Shown here: piece after piece, positions 39,159-49,655 of the stretch
How the letters are laid out: each line of letters opens with the position of its first letter
Numbering within the stretch: position 1 is the stretch's first letter
Assembly (NCBI RefSeq): GCF_045038405.1
Contig: NZ_CP173660.1
Coordinates: 1,426,001 to 1,490,000 of the forward strand
Origin: Sellimonas caecigallum
Lineage (GTDB): Bacteria; Bacillota; Clostridia; Lachnospirales; Lachnospiraceae
Direction of reading: 5' to 3'
DNA: 64,000 nt
Made by a program: the position numbers and the translations under genes
The notes under the pieces: generated by a model
Database searches by the model: none
Seen by the model: the letters and a program-made list of their open reading frames with translations, nothing else
Told to the model about the DNA's origin: nothing

Positions 39159-39471
39159 GATAGCAGTTTTGGGCGATTATGACAGTATCTATGGTTTTGC
39201 CGCCCTGGGGCTTGATACGTATCCTGTAAAGAACCCGGAGGAGGCGAAAGAGACTTTTTTAAGGCTTGCGGAGGAAAAGGCAGGTATTATCTACATTACC
39301 GAGGCCTGCGCAGCCGTTCTGAAACATGAGATAGACAGATATAAAGAGCAACTTGTCCCGGCTGTAATTCAGATTCCTGGAGTGAATGGGAATACGGGTG
39401 CAGGTATCGATGGCGTAAAGAAGTCTGTGGAACAGGCAGTCGGCTCCGATATTCTGTTTGGTGATAATTAG
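39151..39471 (+). CDS. ntpG: V-type ATPase subunit F (NtpG type)
   Basis: A 106-residue central-stalk subunit with the compact alpha/beta fold: [20 protein letters not shown] at the start and [19 protein letters not shown] near the end, both typical. It overlaps ntpC, so translation is coupled. Confidence 0.9.
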   Translation: MYKIAVLGDYDSIYGFAALGLDTYPVKNPEEAKETFLRLAEEKAGIIYITEACAAVLKHEIDRYKEQLVPAVIQIPGVNGNTGAGIDGVKKSVEQAVGSDILFGDN

Positions 39472-39491
39472 GAAAGCAGGTGATTGTCGAA

Positions 39492-41261
39492 ATGAGTAAG
39501 GGAATGATAAAGAAGGTGGCAGGGCCGCTGGTTATCGCTGAAGGAATGCGTGACGCCAACATGTTCGACGTGGTTCGTGTAAGCGATCAGCGACTTATCG
39601 GCGAGATCATCGAGATCCATGGCGATGAAGCCTCTGTTCAGGTATACGAGGAGACATCCGGACTGAAACCGGGCGAACCGGTCGAATCCATGGAAGTGCC
39701 GATGTCTGTAGAACTGGGGCCTGGCCTTATCGCAAGTATCTATGACGGTATCCAGAGACCACTGGACGATATTATGAAAGTGACGGGGGGAAACAGCCTG
39801 AAGAGAGGTGTAGAAGTACCGTCCTTAAAGAGAGATAAAAAGTGGAAGTTTGTTCCGACAGCAAAAGTTGGAGAAGAAGTAAGCGGAGGAGATGTGCTGG
39901 GAACAGTACAGGAGACCATCGTCGTACAGCAGAAGATCATGGTACCTCCGAATATGAAAGGTACGATCAAAGAGATCAGAGAAGGGGAATTTACGGTAGA
40001 GGAAGTTGTGGCAGTCTTGTCTACACCAGAGGGCGACAAAGAGCTTACAATGATGCAGAAATGGCCGGTTCGTAAAGGACGTCCGTATCTGAAAAAACTT
40101 CCTCCGAAAATGCCGCTTATTACAGGACAGCGTGTAATCGACACATTCTTCCCGATCGCAAGAGGCGGCGTGGCAGCCGTACCGGGACCATTTGGAAGCG
40201 GTAAGACCGTTATCCAGCACCAGCTGGCAAAATGGGCGGAAGCGGACATCGTAGTCTACATTGGATGCGGAGAACGTGGAAATGAGATGACAGACGTTCT
40301 GAACGAATTCCCGGAACTGAAAGACCCGAAGACTGGCGAGTCTCTGATGGAGCGTACCGTATTGATCGCGAATACGTCAGATATGCCGGTTGCTGCCCGT
40401 GAGGCGTCAATCTACACAGGTATTACCATCGCAGAGTATTTCCGCGATATGGGATATTCCGTAGCGCTCATGGCAGACTCAACATCCCGCTGGGCCGAAG
40501 CACTCCGTGAGATGTCCGGACGTCTGGAAGAAATGCCAGGAGAAGAAGGATATCCTGCATACCTTGGAAGCCGTCTTGCACAGTTCTACGAACGTGCCGG
40601 ACAGGTTGTGTCACTTGGAAAAGATCAAAGACAGGGAGCTCTGTCTGTAATCGGTGCGGTATCCCCTCCGGGCGGAGATATTTCTGAACCGGTATCCCAG
40701 GCAACACTCCGTATCGTAAAAGTATTCTGGGGACTGGACTCCAACCTTGCATACAAGAGACACTTCCCGGCTATCAACTGGCTGACAAGTTATTCTCTGT
40801 ATCTGCAGGATATGGAAAAATGGTTCAATGAAGAAGTGGCAGAAGACTGGATGGAAAACCGTCAGAAGATGATGGGACTTCTTCAGGATGAGGCAGAACT
40901 TGACGAGATCGTAAAGATGGTAGGTATGGACGCACTGTCCCCGTCAGACCGTCTGAAGATGGAAGCGGCACGTTCTATCCGTGAAGACTTCCTGCATCAG
41001 AACTCCTTCCATGAAGTAGATACGTACTCTTCTCTGAAGAAACAGTACCTCCTCATGAAATTGGTAATTGCCTTTTATGAAGATTCCGCAAAGGCACTGT
41101 CTGAGGGAGCATCTATGAACAAGCTTATCAATATGGCAGTTCGTGAAAAGATCGGACGTTTCAAATATACATTAGAAGAAAATCTGGATGAAGAATACAA
41201 GAAAGTAACCGAGGAACTTCGCGCAGAGATAGCGGACACATTTGGAAAGGAGGACTTCTAG
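39492..41261 (+). CDS. ntpA: V-type ATPase catalytic subunit A
   Basis: A 589-residue catalytic subunit hydrolysing ATP. It has Walker [10 protein letters not shown] (about residues 232-240), the GCGERGNEM motif with the catalytic Glu, [18 protein letters not shown], and the extra bulge domain of V-type A subunits (about 110-190). ATG 39492 suits the AGCAGGTGAT site; an upstream GTG at 39480 is less likely. Confidence 0.97.
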   Translation: MSKGMIKKVAGPLVIAEGMRDANMFDVVRVSDQRLIGEIIEIHGDEASVQVYEETSGLKPGEPVESMEVPMSVELGPGLIASIYDGIQRPLDDIMKVTGGNSLKRGVEVPSLKRDKKWKFVPTAKVGEEVSGGDVLGTVQETIVVQQKIMVPPNMKGTIKEIREGEFTVEEVVAVLSTPEGDKELTMMQKWPVRKGRPYLKKLPPKMPLITGQRVIDTFFPIARGGVAAVPGPFGSGKTVIQHQLAKWAEADIVVYIGCGERGNEMTDVLNEFPELKDPKTGESLMERTVLIANTSDMPVAAREASIYTGITIAEYFRDMGYSVALMADSTSRWAEALREMSGRLEEMPGEEGYPAYLGSRLAQFYERAGQVVSLGKDQRQGALSVIGAVSPPGGDISEPVSQATLRIVKVFWGLDSNLAYKRHFPAINWLTSYSLYLQDMEKWFNEEVAEDWMENRQKMMGLLQDEAELDEIVKMVGMDALSPSDRLKMEAARSIREDFLHQNSFHEVDTYSSLKKQYLLMKLVIAFYEDSAKALSEGASMNKLINMAVREKIGRFKYTLEENLDEEYKKVTEELRAEIADTFGKEDF

Positions 41262-41262
41262 A

Positions 41263-42633
41263 ATGCCAAAAGAATATAGAACCATACAGGAAGTTGCCGG
41301 ACCGTTGATGCTGGTCCGCGGCGTAGAAGATGTAGCGTATGACGAACTTGGAGAGATCGAACTTGCAAACGGGGAGACACGCCGATGCAAGGTACTGGAG
41401 ATCAACGGGAAAGATGCCCTTGTTCAGCTGTTTGAAAGCGCGACGGGTATCAACCTTTCCAACAGTAAAGTAAGATTCCTCGGACGGAGTATGGAGCTTG
41501 GAGTGTCCGAAGATATGTTGGGCCGTGTATTTGATGGCCTGGGCCGCCCGATTGATGACGGACCGGAAATCCTTCCGGAGGAAAGGCTGGATGTAAACGG
41601 ACTTCCGATGAATCCGGCGGCAAGAAGTTATCCGGAAGAATTCATTCAGACAGGTGTTTCCGCTATCGACGGATTGAATACTCTGGTTCGTGGACAGAAA
41701 CTTCCGATTTTCTCCGCATCCGGTCTTCCGCATGCGCAGCTTGCAGCGCAGATTGCAAGACAGGCAAAGGTAAGAGGTACAGATGAACCGTTTGCCGTTG
41801 TGTTTGCAGCAATGGGTATCACATTCGAGGAATCCAACTATTTCATAGAAAGTTTCCGTGAAACAGGAGCCATCGACCGTACCGTACTTTTCATCAACCT
41901 GGCAAATGACCCGGCCATCGAACGTATTTCCACGCCGAAGATGGCTCTGACCGCAGCAGAGTATCTGGCATTTGAAAAGAATATGCACGTACTTGTCATT
42001 CTGACAGATATCACGAACTACGCGGATGCGCTCCGTGAAGTGTCAGCAGCACGTAAGGAAGTCCCTGGACGCCGCGGATATCCTGGATATATGTACACAG
42101 ACCTTGCATCTATGTATGAAAGAGCAGGGCGACAGAACGGAAAGAGCGGAAGTATCACGATGATCCCAATCTTAACTATGCCGGAAGAAGACAAGACACA
42201 TCCAATTCCGGACTTGACAGGATATATCACAGAAGGACAGATCATCTTAAGCCGTGATCTCTACAGAAAAGGAGTGCAGCCACCGATCGACGTACTGCCT
42301 TCTCTGTCCCGTCTGAAAGACAAAGGTATCGGAGAAGGAAAGACAAGGGCGGACCATTCCAATACGATGAACCAGCTTTTCGCAGCATATGCGCGAGGAA
42401 AAGAAGCGAAAGAACTCATGGTCATCCTGGGAGAAGCAGCACTCACAGAGATCGACCTGATCTACGCAAAATTTGCGGATGCATTTGAAAAAGAATATGT
42501 ATCTCAGGGATATGAGACAGATCGCTCTATCGAGGAGACGCTGGAGATTGGATGGAAACTGCTCTCCATTCTTCCGAGAAGTGAGCTGAAACGTATCGAT
42601 GATAAATATCTGGATATGTACTATGGCAAATAG
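41263..42633 (+). CDS. ntpB: V-type ATPase non-catalytic subunit B
   Basis: A 456-residue subunit alternating with A in the head. It has the beta-barrel start [36 protein letters not shown] in place of a true P-loop, and [21 protein letters not shown] (in part). ATG 41263 has AGGAGG ahead; it begins one base after the ntpA stop. Confidence 0.97.
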   Translation: MPKEYRTIQEVAGPLMLVRGVEDVAYDELGEIELANGETRRCKVLEINGKDALVQLFESATGINLSNSKVRFLGRSMELGVSEDMLGRVFDGLGRPIDDGPEILPEERLDVNGLPMNPAARSYPEEFIQTGVSAIDGLNTLVRGQKLPIFSASGLPHAQLAAQIARQAKVRGTDEPFAVVFAAMGITFEESNYFIESFRETGAIDRTVLFINLANDPAIERISTPKMALTAAEYLAFEKNMHVLVILTDITNYADALREVSAARKEVPGRRGYPGYMYTDLASMYERAGRQNGKSGSITMIPILTMPEEDKTHPIPDLTGYITEGQIILSRDLYRKGVQPPIDVLPSLSRLKDKGIGEGKTRADHSNTMNQLFAAYARGKEAKELMVILGEAALTEIDLIYAKFADAFEKEYVSQGYETDRSIEETLEIGWKLLSILPRSELKRIDDKYLDMYYGK

Positions 42634-42651
42634 AAATGGGGGTGAACTGGC

Positions 42652-43317
42652 TTGGCATCTAAACAGGTAACACCTACCCGTATGGAGCTCACAAGGCTGA
42701 AAAAGAAATTGGTCACTGCGACCAGAGGCCATAAGCTTTTGAAAGATAAGCGAGACGAACTGATGCGCCAGTTCCTTGATCTTGTAAGGGAGAATATGGC
42801 ACTCAGAGAAAAGGTCGAAGCCGGCATTAAGGCGGCAAACAGAAACTTTGTCATCGCAAAAGCCGGCATGTCACAGGCTGCTTTAAGGACGGCTCTGATG
42901 GCGCCAAAGCAGGCTGTAGATCTTTCGATGACACAGAAGAATGTCATGAGTGTAGATATCCCTGTCTTTGATACGAAGACAAGGACGGCGGACGCGAACG
43001 ATATTTATTCCTATGGATTTGCATTTACGTCCAGTGACCTGGACGGCGCAGTAAAGTCTCTGGCAGATATCCTGCCGGATATGCTGAAGCTTGCAGAGAC
43101 AGAAAAAGCATGCCAGCTTATGGCAGCAGAGATCGAGAAGACCAGGCGCCGTGTAAATGCGCTGGAGCACGTCATTATTCCGGAGACACAGGAAAATATC
43201 AAGTACATCACGATGAAACTGGATGAGAATGAACGGAGTTCTCAGATTCGTCTGATGAAAGTGAAAGATATGATGTTGGAGGAAGCGCATCATTACAAAG
43301 AACGAGAAGCTTACTAA
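42652..43317 (+). CDS. ntpD: V-type ATPase subunit D
   Basis: A 221-residue rotor-shaft subunit: two long helices around PTRMELTRLKKKLVTATRGH at the N-terminus and RRRVNALEHVIIPETQENI at the C-terminus. The start is TTG 42652 with GGGGGTGA ahead. It is the last gene of the operon; no ntpH or ntpJ follows. Confidence 0.95.
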   Translation: MASKQVTPTRMELTRLKKKLVTATRGHKLLKDKRDELMRQFLDLVRENMALREKVEAGIKAANRNFVIAKAGMSQAALRTALMAPKQAVDLSMTQKNVMSVDIPVFDTKTRTADANDIYSYGFAFTSSDLDGAVKSLADILPDMLKLAETEKACQLMAAEIEKTRRRVNALEHVIIPETQENIKYITMKLDENERSSQIRLMKVKDMMLEEAHHYKEREAY

Positions 43318-43337
43318 AAATGAAATATGGTAAGATC

Positions 43338-43372
43338 AAATTCCCCGGGGTCAGCAAGTCCCGGGGAATTTT
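43338..43372 (+). terminator. terminator of the V-ATPase operon
   Basis: AAATTCCCCGGG (43338-43349) pairs with CCCGGGGAATTT (43360-43371). Confidence 0.85.
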
Positions 43373-43452
43373 GTACTCTCTCTTCTGCTTCACACAATCC
43401 GTGCTTTCGCATATGGTAAAGTAGATGATATATGACGGGAAGTGTATAGATG

Positions 43453-43905
43453 ATGGAACATAAACTACCTTATTATATGGCGTATCCGACAGACCTGAGA
43501 GATTTCGATGAGGAGAGAAGAGAACAGCGGGATGTAGATTACATGAAAAGTATGTACCCTGTCACGGCAAAGAGGCTCCTCCCTTATGTGGAAGAGGAGT
43601 GCGACCGGATGGAATATGAAGGAAGTATGATCTACGACGAGTACCCGGATCGACTCCAGCTTTACATGATGTCCGGAAGGATCTATGACCGGATGAAGGC
43701 GGAGGAAAAGCAGGAGGTAAGAGAAGAGATAGAACAGGAGATGAGCCAGGAAGCGGAGGAAGAGGAGCAGATGACGGCTCAAATGAGAAGGAACAGGAGA
43801 GGAAGAAAGGAAGATCCTTTGAGAGATATGATCGACGTGCTTTTATATCATGAAATCCTGCGCAGAAGATGTACACACAGGAGGAACTGCCGCCGATATT
43901 ATTAA
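43453..43905 (+). CDS. small charged protein of unknown function
   Basis: A protein of 150 residues from the second of two adjacent ATG codons (43450 or 43453). It begins with HKLPYYMAYPTDLRDFDEE, followed by a helical block KRLLPYVEEECDRMEYEG and YDEYPDRLQLYMM, a Glu-rich stretch, and a basic Cys/Arg end. The first two blocks look like a conserved domain found in related Clostridia, but I know of no function. No membrane segment or enzyme motif is seen. Confidence 0.6.
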   Translation: MEHKLPYYMAYPTDLRDFDEERREQRDVDYMKSMYPVTAKRLLPYVEEECDRMEYEGSMIYDEYPDRLQLYMMSGRIYDRMKAEEKQEVREEIEQEMSQEAEEEEQMTAQMRRNRRGRKEDPLRDMIDVLLYHEILRRRCTHRRNCRRYY

Positions 43906-43946
43906 GAAAAAGGATAGGATTGCCGGGATCTGCGCAAAGGTATGTC

Positions 43947-43975
43947 TTTACGCACAAATAAAAGCGTGATAAAAT
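43947..43975 (+). promoter_or_regulatory. promoter of the shikimate-kinase-like gene
   Basis: TTTACG at 43947-43952, 17 nt, TAAAAT at 43970-43975 with a TGn extension. Confidence 0.5.
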
Positions 43976-44013
43976 ACAAGATAGAGAGAAATAAACGGAA
44001 AAGAGGAAAATGC

Positions 44014-44514
44014 ATGAAGAAAAATCTGATTTTTATCGGAATGCCGGCTGTTGGAAAAAGCACAGTTGGTGTCGTGACAGCGAAGCGACTCGGTTATCAG
44101 TTTATTGATACAGATCTTCTGATCCAGGAAACGGAAGGAAAACTTTTGAAAGAGATCATCGAGGAGAGAGGACCAGACGGTTTTTTGGAAGTGGAAGAGC
44201 GCGTGAACTTATCAGTCAACCCTCAGAAGGCGGTCATTGCGCCGGGAGGAAGTGTTGTATACTGCGAAAAAGCTATGGAGCATTTCAGGAAGATTGGAAC
44301 TGTGATCTATCTGCATGTCTCGTATACAGAGATTGAACAACGAATCCAAAATGCCAGAAACAGGGGAGTAGTCCTGAGGGATGGGCAGACGCTCCGGGAT
44401 CTCTATAACGAGAGGACGCAGCTGTTTGAAAAATATGCGGATATTCGTATCAGCGAAGATGGACTTACGATGGATGAGACGGTTCAAAAGGTGCTGGATA
44501 TCATTGGAAATTAG
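44014..44514 (+). CDS. aroK: shikimate kinase family protein
   Basis: A 166-residue P-loop kinase. It has Walker A GMPAVGKST, the shikimate-binding Asp in FIDTDLLIQ, and the lid/C-terminal region LYNERTQLFEKYADI with the expected Arg. The usual GGG of the shikimate site reads GGSVVY. The family phosphorylates shikimate toward aromatic amino acids. ATG 44014 follows AAAGAGGAAAA; the upstream in-frame start at 43942 has no site. No other aro genes are near, so assignment to the pathway is by family only. Confidence 0.8.
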   Translation: MKKNLIFIGMPAVGKSTVGVVTAKRLGYQFIDTDLLIQETEGKLLKEIIEERGPDGFLEVEERVNLSVNPQKAVIAPGGSVVYCEKAMEHFRKIGTVIYLHVSYTEIEQRIQNARNRGVVLRDGQTLRDLYNERTQLFEKYADIRISEDGLTMDETVQKVLDIIGN

Positions 44515-44556
44515 GGGAGAAAGGGCACACAGACCGCAAAGAACAAGAAAAAAAGT

Positions 44557-44584
44557 TTTACAAACCGCGATTTTGTGTTATACT
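44557..44584 (+). promoter_or_regulatory. promoter of murA
   Basis: TTTACA at 44557-44562, 16 nt, TATACT at 44579-44584, about 110 nt before murA. Confidence 0.5.
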
Positions 44585-44694
44585 AATCCGGTAAGGTATA
44601 GCCTTTGACGAATGATTAACAAAAGAAGCGTTTTGTAAATATAGATATGTAATGATTCGATTACAGATACCATTGGAATTAGTTGAGGTGTATT

Positions 44695-45987
44695 ATGGAG
44701 CAATATATTATTAAGGGAGGAACTCCGCTTGTGGGAGAAGTTGTGATTGGCGGAGCTAAAAATGCTGCATTGGCTATTCTCGCCGCAGCGATCATGACGG
44801 ATGAGACTGTTCACATTGATAATCTTCCGGATGTCAATGATATCAATGTTTTACTGGAAGCGATGGAAGGAATCGGCGCACAGATCAACAGAGTGGACCG
44901 CCATACGGTCCACATCAACGGGGGATCTGTCCATGATTTTAATATAGACTACGATTATATCAAGAAGATAAGGGCGTCCTATTACCTGTTAGGCGCACTG
45001 CTTGGAAAATACAGACATGCAGAGGTGGCGCTTCCGGGCGGCTGCAATATCGGAAGCCGTCCGATCGACCAGCATTTGAAAGGATTCCGGGCCCTTGGGG
45101 CAGAGGTGGACATCGAGCACGGAAAGATCATCGCTGATGCTCAGCATCTGACAGGAAGCCATATTTATTTTGACGTAGTGAGCGTGGGAGCGACTATCAA
45201 CGTCATGATGGCAGCAGCTATGGCGGAAGGGACGACGATCCTGGAGAACGTGGCAAAAGAGCCGCATGTAGTTGATGTTGCCAACTTCCTGAACAGCATG
45301 GGAGCGAATATCCGCGGTGCAGGGACAGATGTCATCAAAATAAAAGGTGTGACCAGGCTGCATGGCGCTGAGTATTCTATTATTCCGGACCAGATCGAAG
45401 CCGGGACATTCATGTTTGGGGCAGCGGTAACGAAAGGGGACGTGACGGTATTAAACGTCATCCCGAAGCATTTGGAAGCAACGATCGCCAAACTGGTGGA
45501 AATCGGATGTGAAGTGGAGGAGTTCGACGATGCCGTGCGCGTGGTATCCAAAGGGAAACTTCATCACACACAGGTTAAGACACTGCCTTATCCGGGATTC
45601 CCGACTGATATGCAGCCGCAGATGGGCGTGGCACTTGCACTGTGCGAGGGAACAAGTACGATCACGGAAAGCATTTTTGAAAATCGGTTCAAATATCTCG
45701 ATGAGCTCGCAAGGATGGGAGCCGTATCCAAGATCGAAGGGAATTCTGCCACTATCGAAGGAGTAAAAGGATTTTCAGGCGCAAGAGTGAGCGCGCCGGA
45801 TTTAAGAGCAGGAGCAGCGCTTGTTCTTGCAGGTCTTGCCGCGGACGGCATCACGATCGTGGATGATATCGTCTATATCCAGAGAGGATATGAGCGGTTT
45901 GAAGAAAAACTCCGTGAGCTTGGGGCAGAAATCGAGAAGGTATCAAGCGAAAAGGAAATTCAGAAATTTAAGCTGAAAGTCGGCTAG
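44695..45987 (+). CDS. murA: UDP-N-acetylglucosamine 1-carboxyvinyltransferase
   Basis: A 430-residue enzyme for the first committed step of peptidoglycan synthesis. GGAKNAALAI carries the catalytic Lys-Asn. LPGGCNIGSRPIDQHLKGF carries the Cys that reacts with PEP and fosfomycin, so the enzyme should be fosfomycin-sensitive. The C-terminal DLRAGAALVLAGLAADG is also typical. ATG 44695 follows AGGTG; an upstream TTG at 44683 is less likely. Confidence 0.96.
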   Translation: MEQYIIKGGTPLVGEVVIGGAKNAALAILAAAIMTDETVHIDNLPDVNDINVLLEAMEGIGAQINRVDRHTVHINGGSVHDFNIDYDYIKKIRASYYLLGALLGKYRHAEVALPGGCNIGSRPIDQHLKGFRALGAEVDIEHGKIIADAQHLTGSHIYFDVVSVGATINVMMAAAMAEGTTILENVAKEPHVVDVANFLNSMGANIRGAGTDVIKIKGVTRLHGAEYSIIPDQIEAGTFMFGAAVTKGDVTVLNVIPKHLEATIAKLVEIGCEVEEFDDAVRVVSKGKLHHTQVKTLPYPGFPTDMQPQMGVALALCEGTSTITESIFENRFKYLDELARMGAVSKIEGNSATIEGVKGFSGARVSAPDLRAGAALVLAGLAADGITIVDDIVYIQRGYERFEEKLRELGAEIEKVSSEKEIQKFKLKVG

Positions 45988-46013
45988 AAGGAATTGAAAA
46001 ATATGGAAAGACT

Positions 46014-46085
46014 ATCCGGAACACCTCTGATGCACTGGAGAACATGAAACAGTTCTTGTGCATCAGGAAATCCGGGTTTCTTTTT
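46014..46085 (+). terminator. terminator after murA
   Basis: A two-part hairpin: ATCCGGA with TCCGGGT outside and CTGATGCAC with GTGCATCAG inside, then a T-rich run. Confidence 0.8.
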
Positions 46086-46098
46086 GTATAGAAATCAC

Positions 46099-46127
46099 TT
46101 GACAGACATTCCTTCAAGTGTTATGAT
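46099..46127 (+). promoter_or_regulatory. promoter of metK
   Basis: TTGACA at 46099-46104, 17 nt, TATGAT at 46122-46127. Transcription begins just before the riboswitch. Confidence 0.75.
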
Positions 46128-46160
46128 TCCGTAGTGTAACAAACAAATATTTTATATTTT

Positions 46161-46258
46161 CTCTTATTCAGAGTGGTGGAGATACATAGGATCTGAGAAG
46201 CCACGGCAACCCCGGAGACGGAAGGTGCCAGCCTGAGCGAGTAATCGAACAATAAGAG
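46161..46258 (+). promoter_or_regulatory. SAM-I (S-box) riboswitch aptamer
   Basis: P1 pairs CTCTTATT (46161-46168) with AATAAGAG (46251-46258). Core S-box elements follow in order: AGAGTGGTGGAGA, GAAGCCACGGCAACC, GGTGCCA and GAGCGA near the 3' side. It binds S-adenosylmethionine, the product of the metK enzyme downstream, so it gives feedback control. Confidence 0.93.
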
Positions 46259-46279
46259 GATTGATATATGATGTAATAT

Positions 46280-46310
46280 AACAGTCCGCTTATGGTGGGC
46301 TTCTTTTTTT
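46280..46310 (+). terminator. riboswitch-controlled terminator before metK
   Basis: GTCCGC pairs with GTGGGC (G-U pairs included) over a short loop, followed by eight or more T. It is the expression platform of the SAM-I element. Confidence 0.8.
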
Positions 46311-46395
46311 GCTTCGGACAATTTTTTTGAATCAAAAAAAGACCGCCAGGGAAACATGGAATGGATTAAAAGAGAAAAAAGAAAGGCAGGAAAAG

Positions 46396-47583
46396 ATGGA
46401 AAAATTATTGTTTACTTCTGAATCCGTAACGGAAGGACATCCGGACAAAGTGTGCGATGCTATTTCCGATGCGATCCTTGACGCACTGATGGAACAGGAC
46501 CCGATGAGCCGTGTGGCCTGTGAGACATGTACGACGACCGGACTTGTGATGGTTATGGGAGAGATCACGACAAGCGCGTATGTTGATATTCAGAAAATTG
46601 TCCGTGATACGGTAAGAGAGATCGGATACACAAGAGGAAAATTTGGATTTGACGCTGACACATGCGGCGTTCTCGTGGCAATTGATGAGCAGTCTTCCGA
46701 TATCGCTATGGGCGTGGATAAGGCTCTGGAAGCGAAAGAACATAAAATGTCAGACGAAGAGATCGAAGCTATCGGAGCCGGGGATCAGGGAATGATGTTT
46801 GGCTACGCTACAAATGAGACAGAAGAATATATGCCTTACACGATCGCGCTGGCACATAAGCTGACAAAACAGCTTGCGAAAGTCAGAAAAGATGGAACAC
46901 TTCCGTATCTCAGACCGGACGGAAAATCTCAGGTAACGGTAGAGTACGATGAGAATGGAAAGCCGTCCAGACTGGAAGCGGTAGTACTCTCTACGCAGCA
47001 TGACCCGGCTGTCACACAGGAGCAGATTCATGAAGATATTCGCAAATATGTATTCGGTCCGGTTCTGGATGAAAAGATGATCGATGCGGACACGAAATTC
47101 TTTATCAACCCGACAGGGCGGTTTGTCATTGGCGGACCACACGGGGACAGCGGCCTGACAGGAAGAAAGATCATCGTGGACAGTTACGGCGGAATGGCAC
47201 GTCACGGCGGCGGAGCATTCTCAGGAAAAGACTGTACGAAAGTAGACCGCTCCGGCGCGTATGCCGCACGTTACGTTGCAAAAAATATTGTGGCGGCAGG
47301 GCTTGCAGACAAGTGTGAGATCCAGCTTTCTTACGCTATCGGCGTGGCACAGCCGACATCTGTATGGGTAGATACGTTCGGTACAGGAAAGCTTTCCGAC
47401 GAAAAACTGGTGGAAGTCATCCGCGAAAACTTTGACCTGAGACCGGCCGGAATCATCAAGATGCTGGACCTCAGACGTCCGATCTACAAACAGACAGCAG
47501 CGTACGGACACTTCGGACGCAACGACCTGGATCTTCCTTGGGAAAGATTGGACAAGGTGGAAACACTGCGCAGTTATTTATAA
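46396..47583 (+). CDS. metK: S-adenosylmethionine synthetase
   Basis: A 395-residue enzyme making SAM from methionine and ATP. It shows [19 protein letters not shown] at the N-terminus, [12 protein letters not shown] and [21 protein letters not shown] (in part), the standard signatures. ATG 46396 follows AGGAAAAG; the frame is open upstream to 46309 but without a site and inside the leader. It is controlled by the riboswitch above. Confidence 0.97.
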   Translation: MEKLLFTSESVTEGHPDKVCDAISDAILDALMEQDPMSRVACETCTTTGLVMVMGEITTSAYVDIQKIVRDTVREIGYTRGKFGFDADTCGVLVAIDEQSSDIAMGVDKALEAKEHKMSDEEIEAIGAGDQGMMFGYATNETEEYMPYTIALAHKLTKQLAKVRKDGTLPYLRPDGKSQVTVEYDENGKPSRLEAVVLSTQHDPAVTQEQIHEDIRKYVFGPVLDEKMIDADTKFFINPTGRFVIGGPHGDSGLTGRKIIVDSYGGMARHGGGAFSGKDCTKVDRSGAYAARYVAKNIVAAGLADKCEIQLSYAIGVAQPTSVWVDTFGTGKLSDEKLVEVIRENFDLRPAGIIKMLDLRRPIYKQTAAYGHFGRNDLDLPWERLDKVETLRSYL

Positions 47584-47600
47584 AAAGTTTAGAAAAAATT

Positions 47601-47632
47601 GGGGGCGCTTGGGATGTAAGCGCTCCCTTTTC
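47601..47632 (+). terminator. terminator after metK
   Basis: GGGGGCGCTT (47601-47610) pairs with AAGCGCTCCC (47618-47627), then TTTT. Confidence 0.8.
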
Positions 47633-47681
47633 ATGTTATACTGTATCTATGAATTGACGTTGGCAGAGAGGAAGTAAGAGT

Positions 47682-48839
47682 TTGAAGCTAAAGACAAGAC
47701 TGATCATTTCATTTGTCGTCATCACGATCCTGCCTGCAGTGCTGGCAGGGCTTGTCGTATGGGGAGTGGCAAGATATCAGATCCATGTGATCGAGCAGAC
47801 ATACGGGCTTACCGGTGCTCAGTATCAGAAGTTTGAGCAATCCTTAAGTACGCTGAATCAGATTCCGGAAGTGCATGATTTCATTATCAGTATGTTTATC
47901 GGTGTGGTCCTTATCCTGGCACTTACGGCAATGCTTATGATTTTATGGATTTATGGAAGCCTGCTTCGGCCTATTGAGAAGATGGAGATTGCCGTTAAAA
48001 GCATTACGGAGGGAGAACTGGATTTTGAGCTTCATCCGGAAAAAGACGACGAGATCGGGCAGCTCTGCCAGGATATCGAGACGATGCGCAGACGGCTGAA
48101 GGAAAATGCAGAAGAAAAGCTGAAAAATGATAAGGAGAACAAAGAACTGATCAGCAATATTTCCCATGATCTTAAGACACCGATTACTGCTATCAAAGGA
48201 TATGTGGAAGGAATCATGGACGGTGTGGCAGATACGCCGGAGAAGATGGAACGCTATATCAAAACCATCTACAATAAAGCAAATGAGATGAACACGCTGA
48301 TCAATGAACTTACACTTTACACAAAGATCGATACAAACCGTATTCCGTACAATTTCAGTCCCTTGTCGGTAAACGATTATTTTAATGACTGCGCGGACAA
48401 CCTGGCGTCTGAACTGGAAAGCCAGGGAGTGGAATTTGGTTACTTTAATTACGTGGAGGGCGACGTAAAGATTATCGGAGATGCAGAGCAGCTCATGAGG
48501 GTAGTCAACAATATTATCAGCAACTCTCTGAAATATATGGATAAAGTGCGGCCGCGCATCAATCTCAGGGTAAAAGATGTAGGCGACTTTATCCAGGTGG
48601 AACTTGAGGATAACGGAAAGGGGATCGACGCGAGAGATCTGCCGTATATTTTTGACCGCTTTTACCGGACGGATGCTTCACGGAATTCTTCAAAAGGAGG
48701 AAGCGGGATCGGACTTTCCATCGTGAAGAAGATCATAGAAGAACACGGAGGAAAAATATGGGCCACAAGCAAGCCGGGCACCGGAACGGTCATGTATTTT
48801 GTAATCCGCAAATATCAGGAGGTACCTATTTATGAGTAA
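47682..48839 (+). CDS. sensor histidine kinase (HAMP type)
   Basis: A 385-residue membrane kinase. It has two transmembrane helices (about residues 7-28 and 68-92) with only a short outside loop, then HAMP, HisKA with the phospho-His in SNISHDLKTPITAIKGY, and an ATPase domain ending FDRFYRTDASRNSSKGGSGI (in part). The small loop suggests sensing in or near the membrane. The start is TTG 47682 with GAGGAAG ahead. It overlaps the response regulator by 8 nt. Confidence 0.9.
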   Translation: MKLKTRLIISFVVITILPAVLAGLVVWGVARYQIHVIEQTYGLTGAQYQKFEQSLSTLNQIPEVHDFIISMFIGVVLILALTAMLMILWIYGSLLRPIEKMEIAVKSITEGELDFELHPEKDDEIGQLCQDIETMRRRLKENAEEKLKNDKENKELISNISHDLKTPITAIKGYVEGIMDGVADTPEKMERYIKTIYNKANEMNTLINELTLYTKIDTNRIPYNFSPLSVNDYFNDCADNLASELESQGVEFGYFNYVEGDVKIIGDAEQLMRVVNNIISNSLKYMDKVRPRINLRVKDVGDFIQVELEDNGKGIDARDLPYIFDRFYRTDASRNSSKGGSGIGLSIVKKIIEEHGGKIWATSKPGTGTVMYFVIRKYQEVPIYE

Positions 48840-49521
48840 GATTTTTATAGTAGAAGACGAAGAAGCGATCGCGGAACTGGAGCGGGATTACTTGGAGCTG
48901 AGCGGCTTCGAAGTGGAGGTATCAAACGACGGAAATGCGGGACTGAAAAAAGCGCTGGAGGAAGATTTTGACTTGCTTATCCTTGATCTGATGCTTCCAG
49001 GAGTCGACGGATTTGAGATTTGCCGGAAAGTGCGGGACGCAAAGAACATGCCGATCATCATGGTTTCCGCAAAAAAGGATGATATCGATAAAATCCGTGG
49101 ACTTGGCCTTGGGGCGGACGACTATATGACAAAACCATTCAGCCCGAGCGAGCTGGTAGCCAGGGTAAAGGCCCATCTGGCAAGGTATGAACGCCTCATC
49201 GGAAGCCATGCAGAGGAGAATAAGACAATTGAGATCCGAGGGCTGAAGATCGATACGACAGCGAGACGAGTATGGATCAACGGGGAGGAGAAGGCATTTA
49301 CCACAAAGGAATTTGACCTGCTGGCATTTCTGGCGAGTCATCCAAACCATGTGTACACAAAGGATGAGCTTTTCAGTGAGATATGGGATATGGAGTCCAT
49401 CGGCGATATCGCTACCGTGACAGTGCATATCAAAAAAATCCGGGAAAAGATCGAGTACGACACATCGAAACCACAATATATCGAAACCATCTGGGGAGTC
49501 GGATACCGGTTTAAAATGTAG
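48832..49521 (+). CDS. OmpR/PhoB-family response regulator
   Basis: A 229-residue regulator, partner of the kinase it overlaps. The receiver domain has the acidic pair in IVEDEEAI and the phospho-Asp in LLILDLMLPGVDG. Lys in MTKPFSPSEL completes the site. The winged helix covers about residues 130-229 and ends IWGVGYRFKM. Targets are unknown; the cell-wall-related GH3 gene follows after a terminator. Confidence 0.94.
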   Translation: MSKIFIVEDEEAIAELERDYLELSGFEVEVSNDGNAGLKKALEEDFDLLILDLMLPGVDGFEICRKVRDAKNMPIIMVSAKKDDIDKIRGLGLGADDYMTKPFSPSELVARVKAHLARYERLIGSHAEENKTIEIRGLKIDTTARRVWINGEEKAFTTKEFDLLAFLASHPNHVYTKDELFSEIWDMESIGDIATVTVHIKKIREKIEYDTSKPQYIETIWGVGYRFKM

Positions 49522-49527
49522 CAAATC

Positions 49528-49567
49528 AAGACACTGTGCAAGGAAAGAACTGCGCAGTGTCTTTTTT
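49528..49567 (+). terminator. terminator after the two-component system
   Basis: AAGACACTGTGC (49528-49539) pairs with GCGCAGTGTCTT (49552-49563), then T run. Confidence 0.85.
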
Positions 49568-49578
49568 CGGACATGTTC

Positions 49579-49607
49579 TTGCGCAAAAGAAGAGTCGTGG
49601 GTATAAT
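49579..49607 (+). promoter_or_regulatory. promoter of the GH3 gene
   Basis: TTGCGC at 49579-49584, 17 nt, TATAAT at 49602-49607. Confidence 0.65.
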
Positions 49608-49655
49608 ACTAATAGCCAAAAGTAAAAGGGCAAGAAAAGTAAGGGGTTTTATGAA

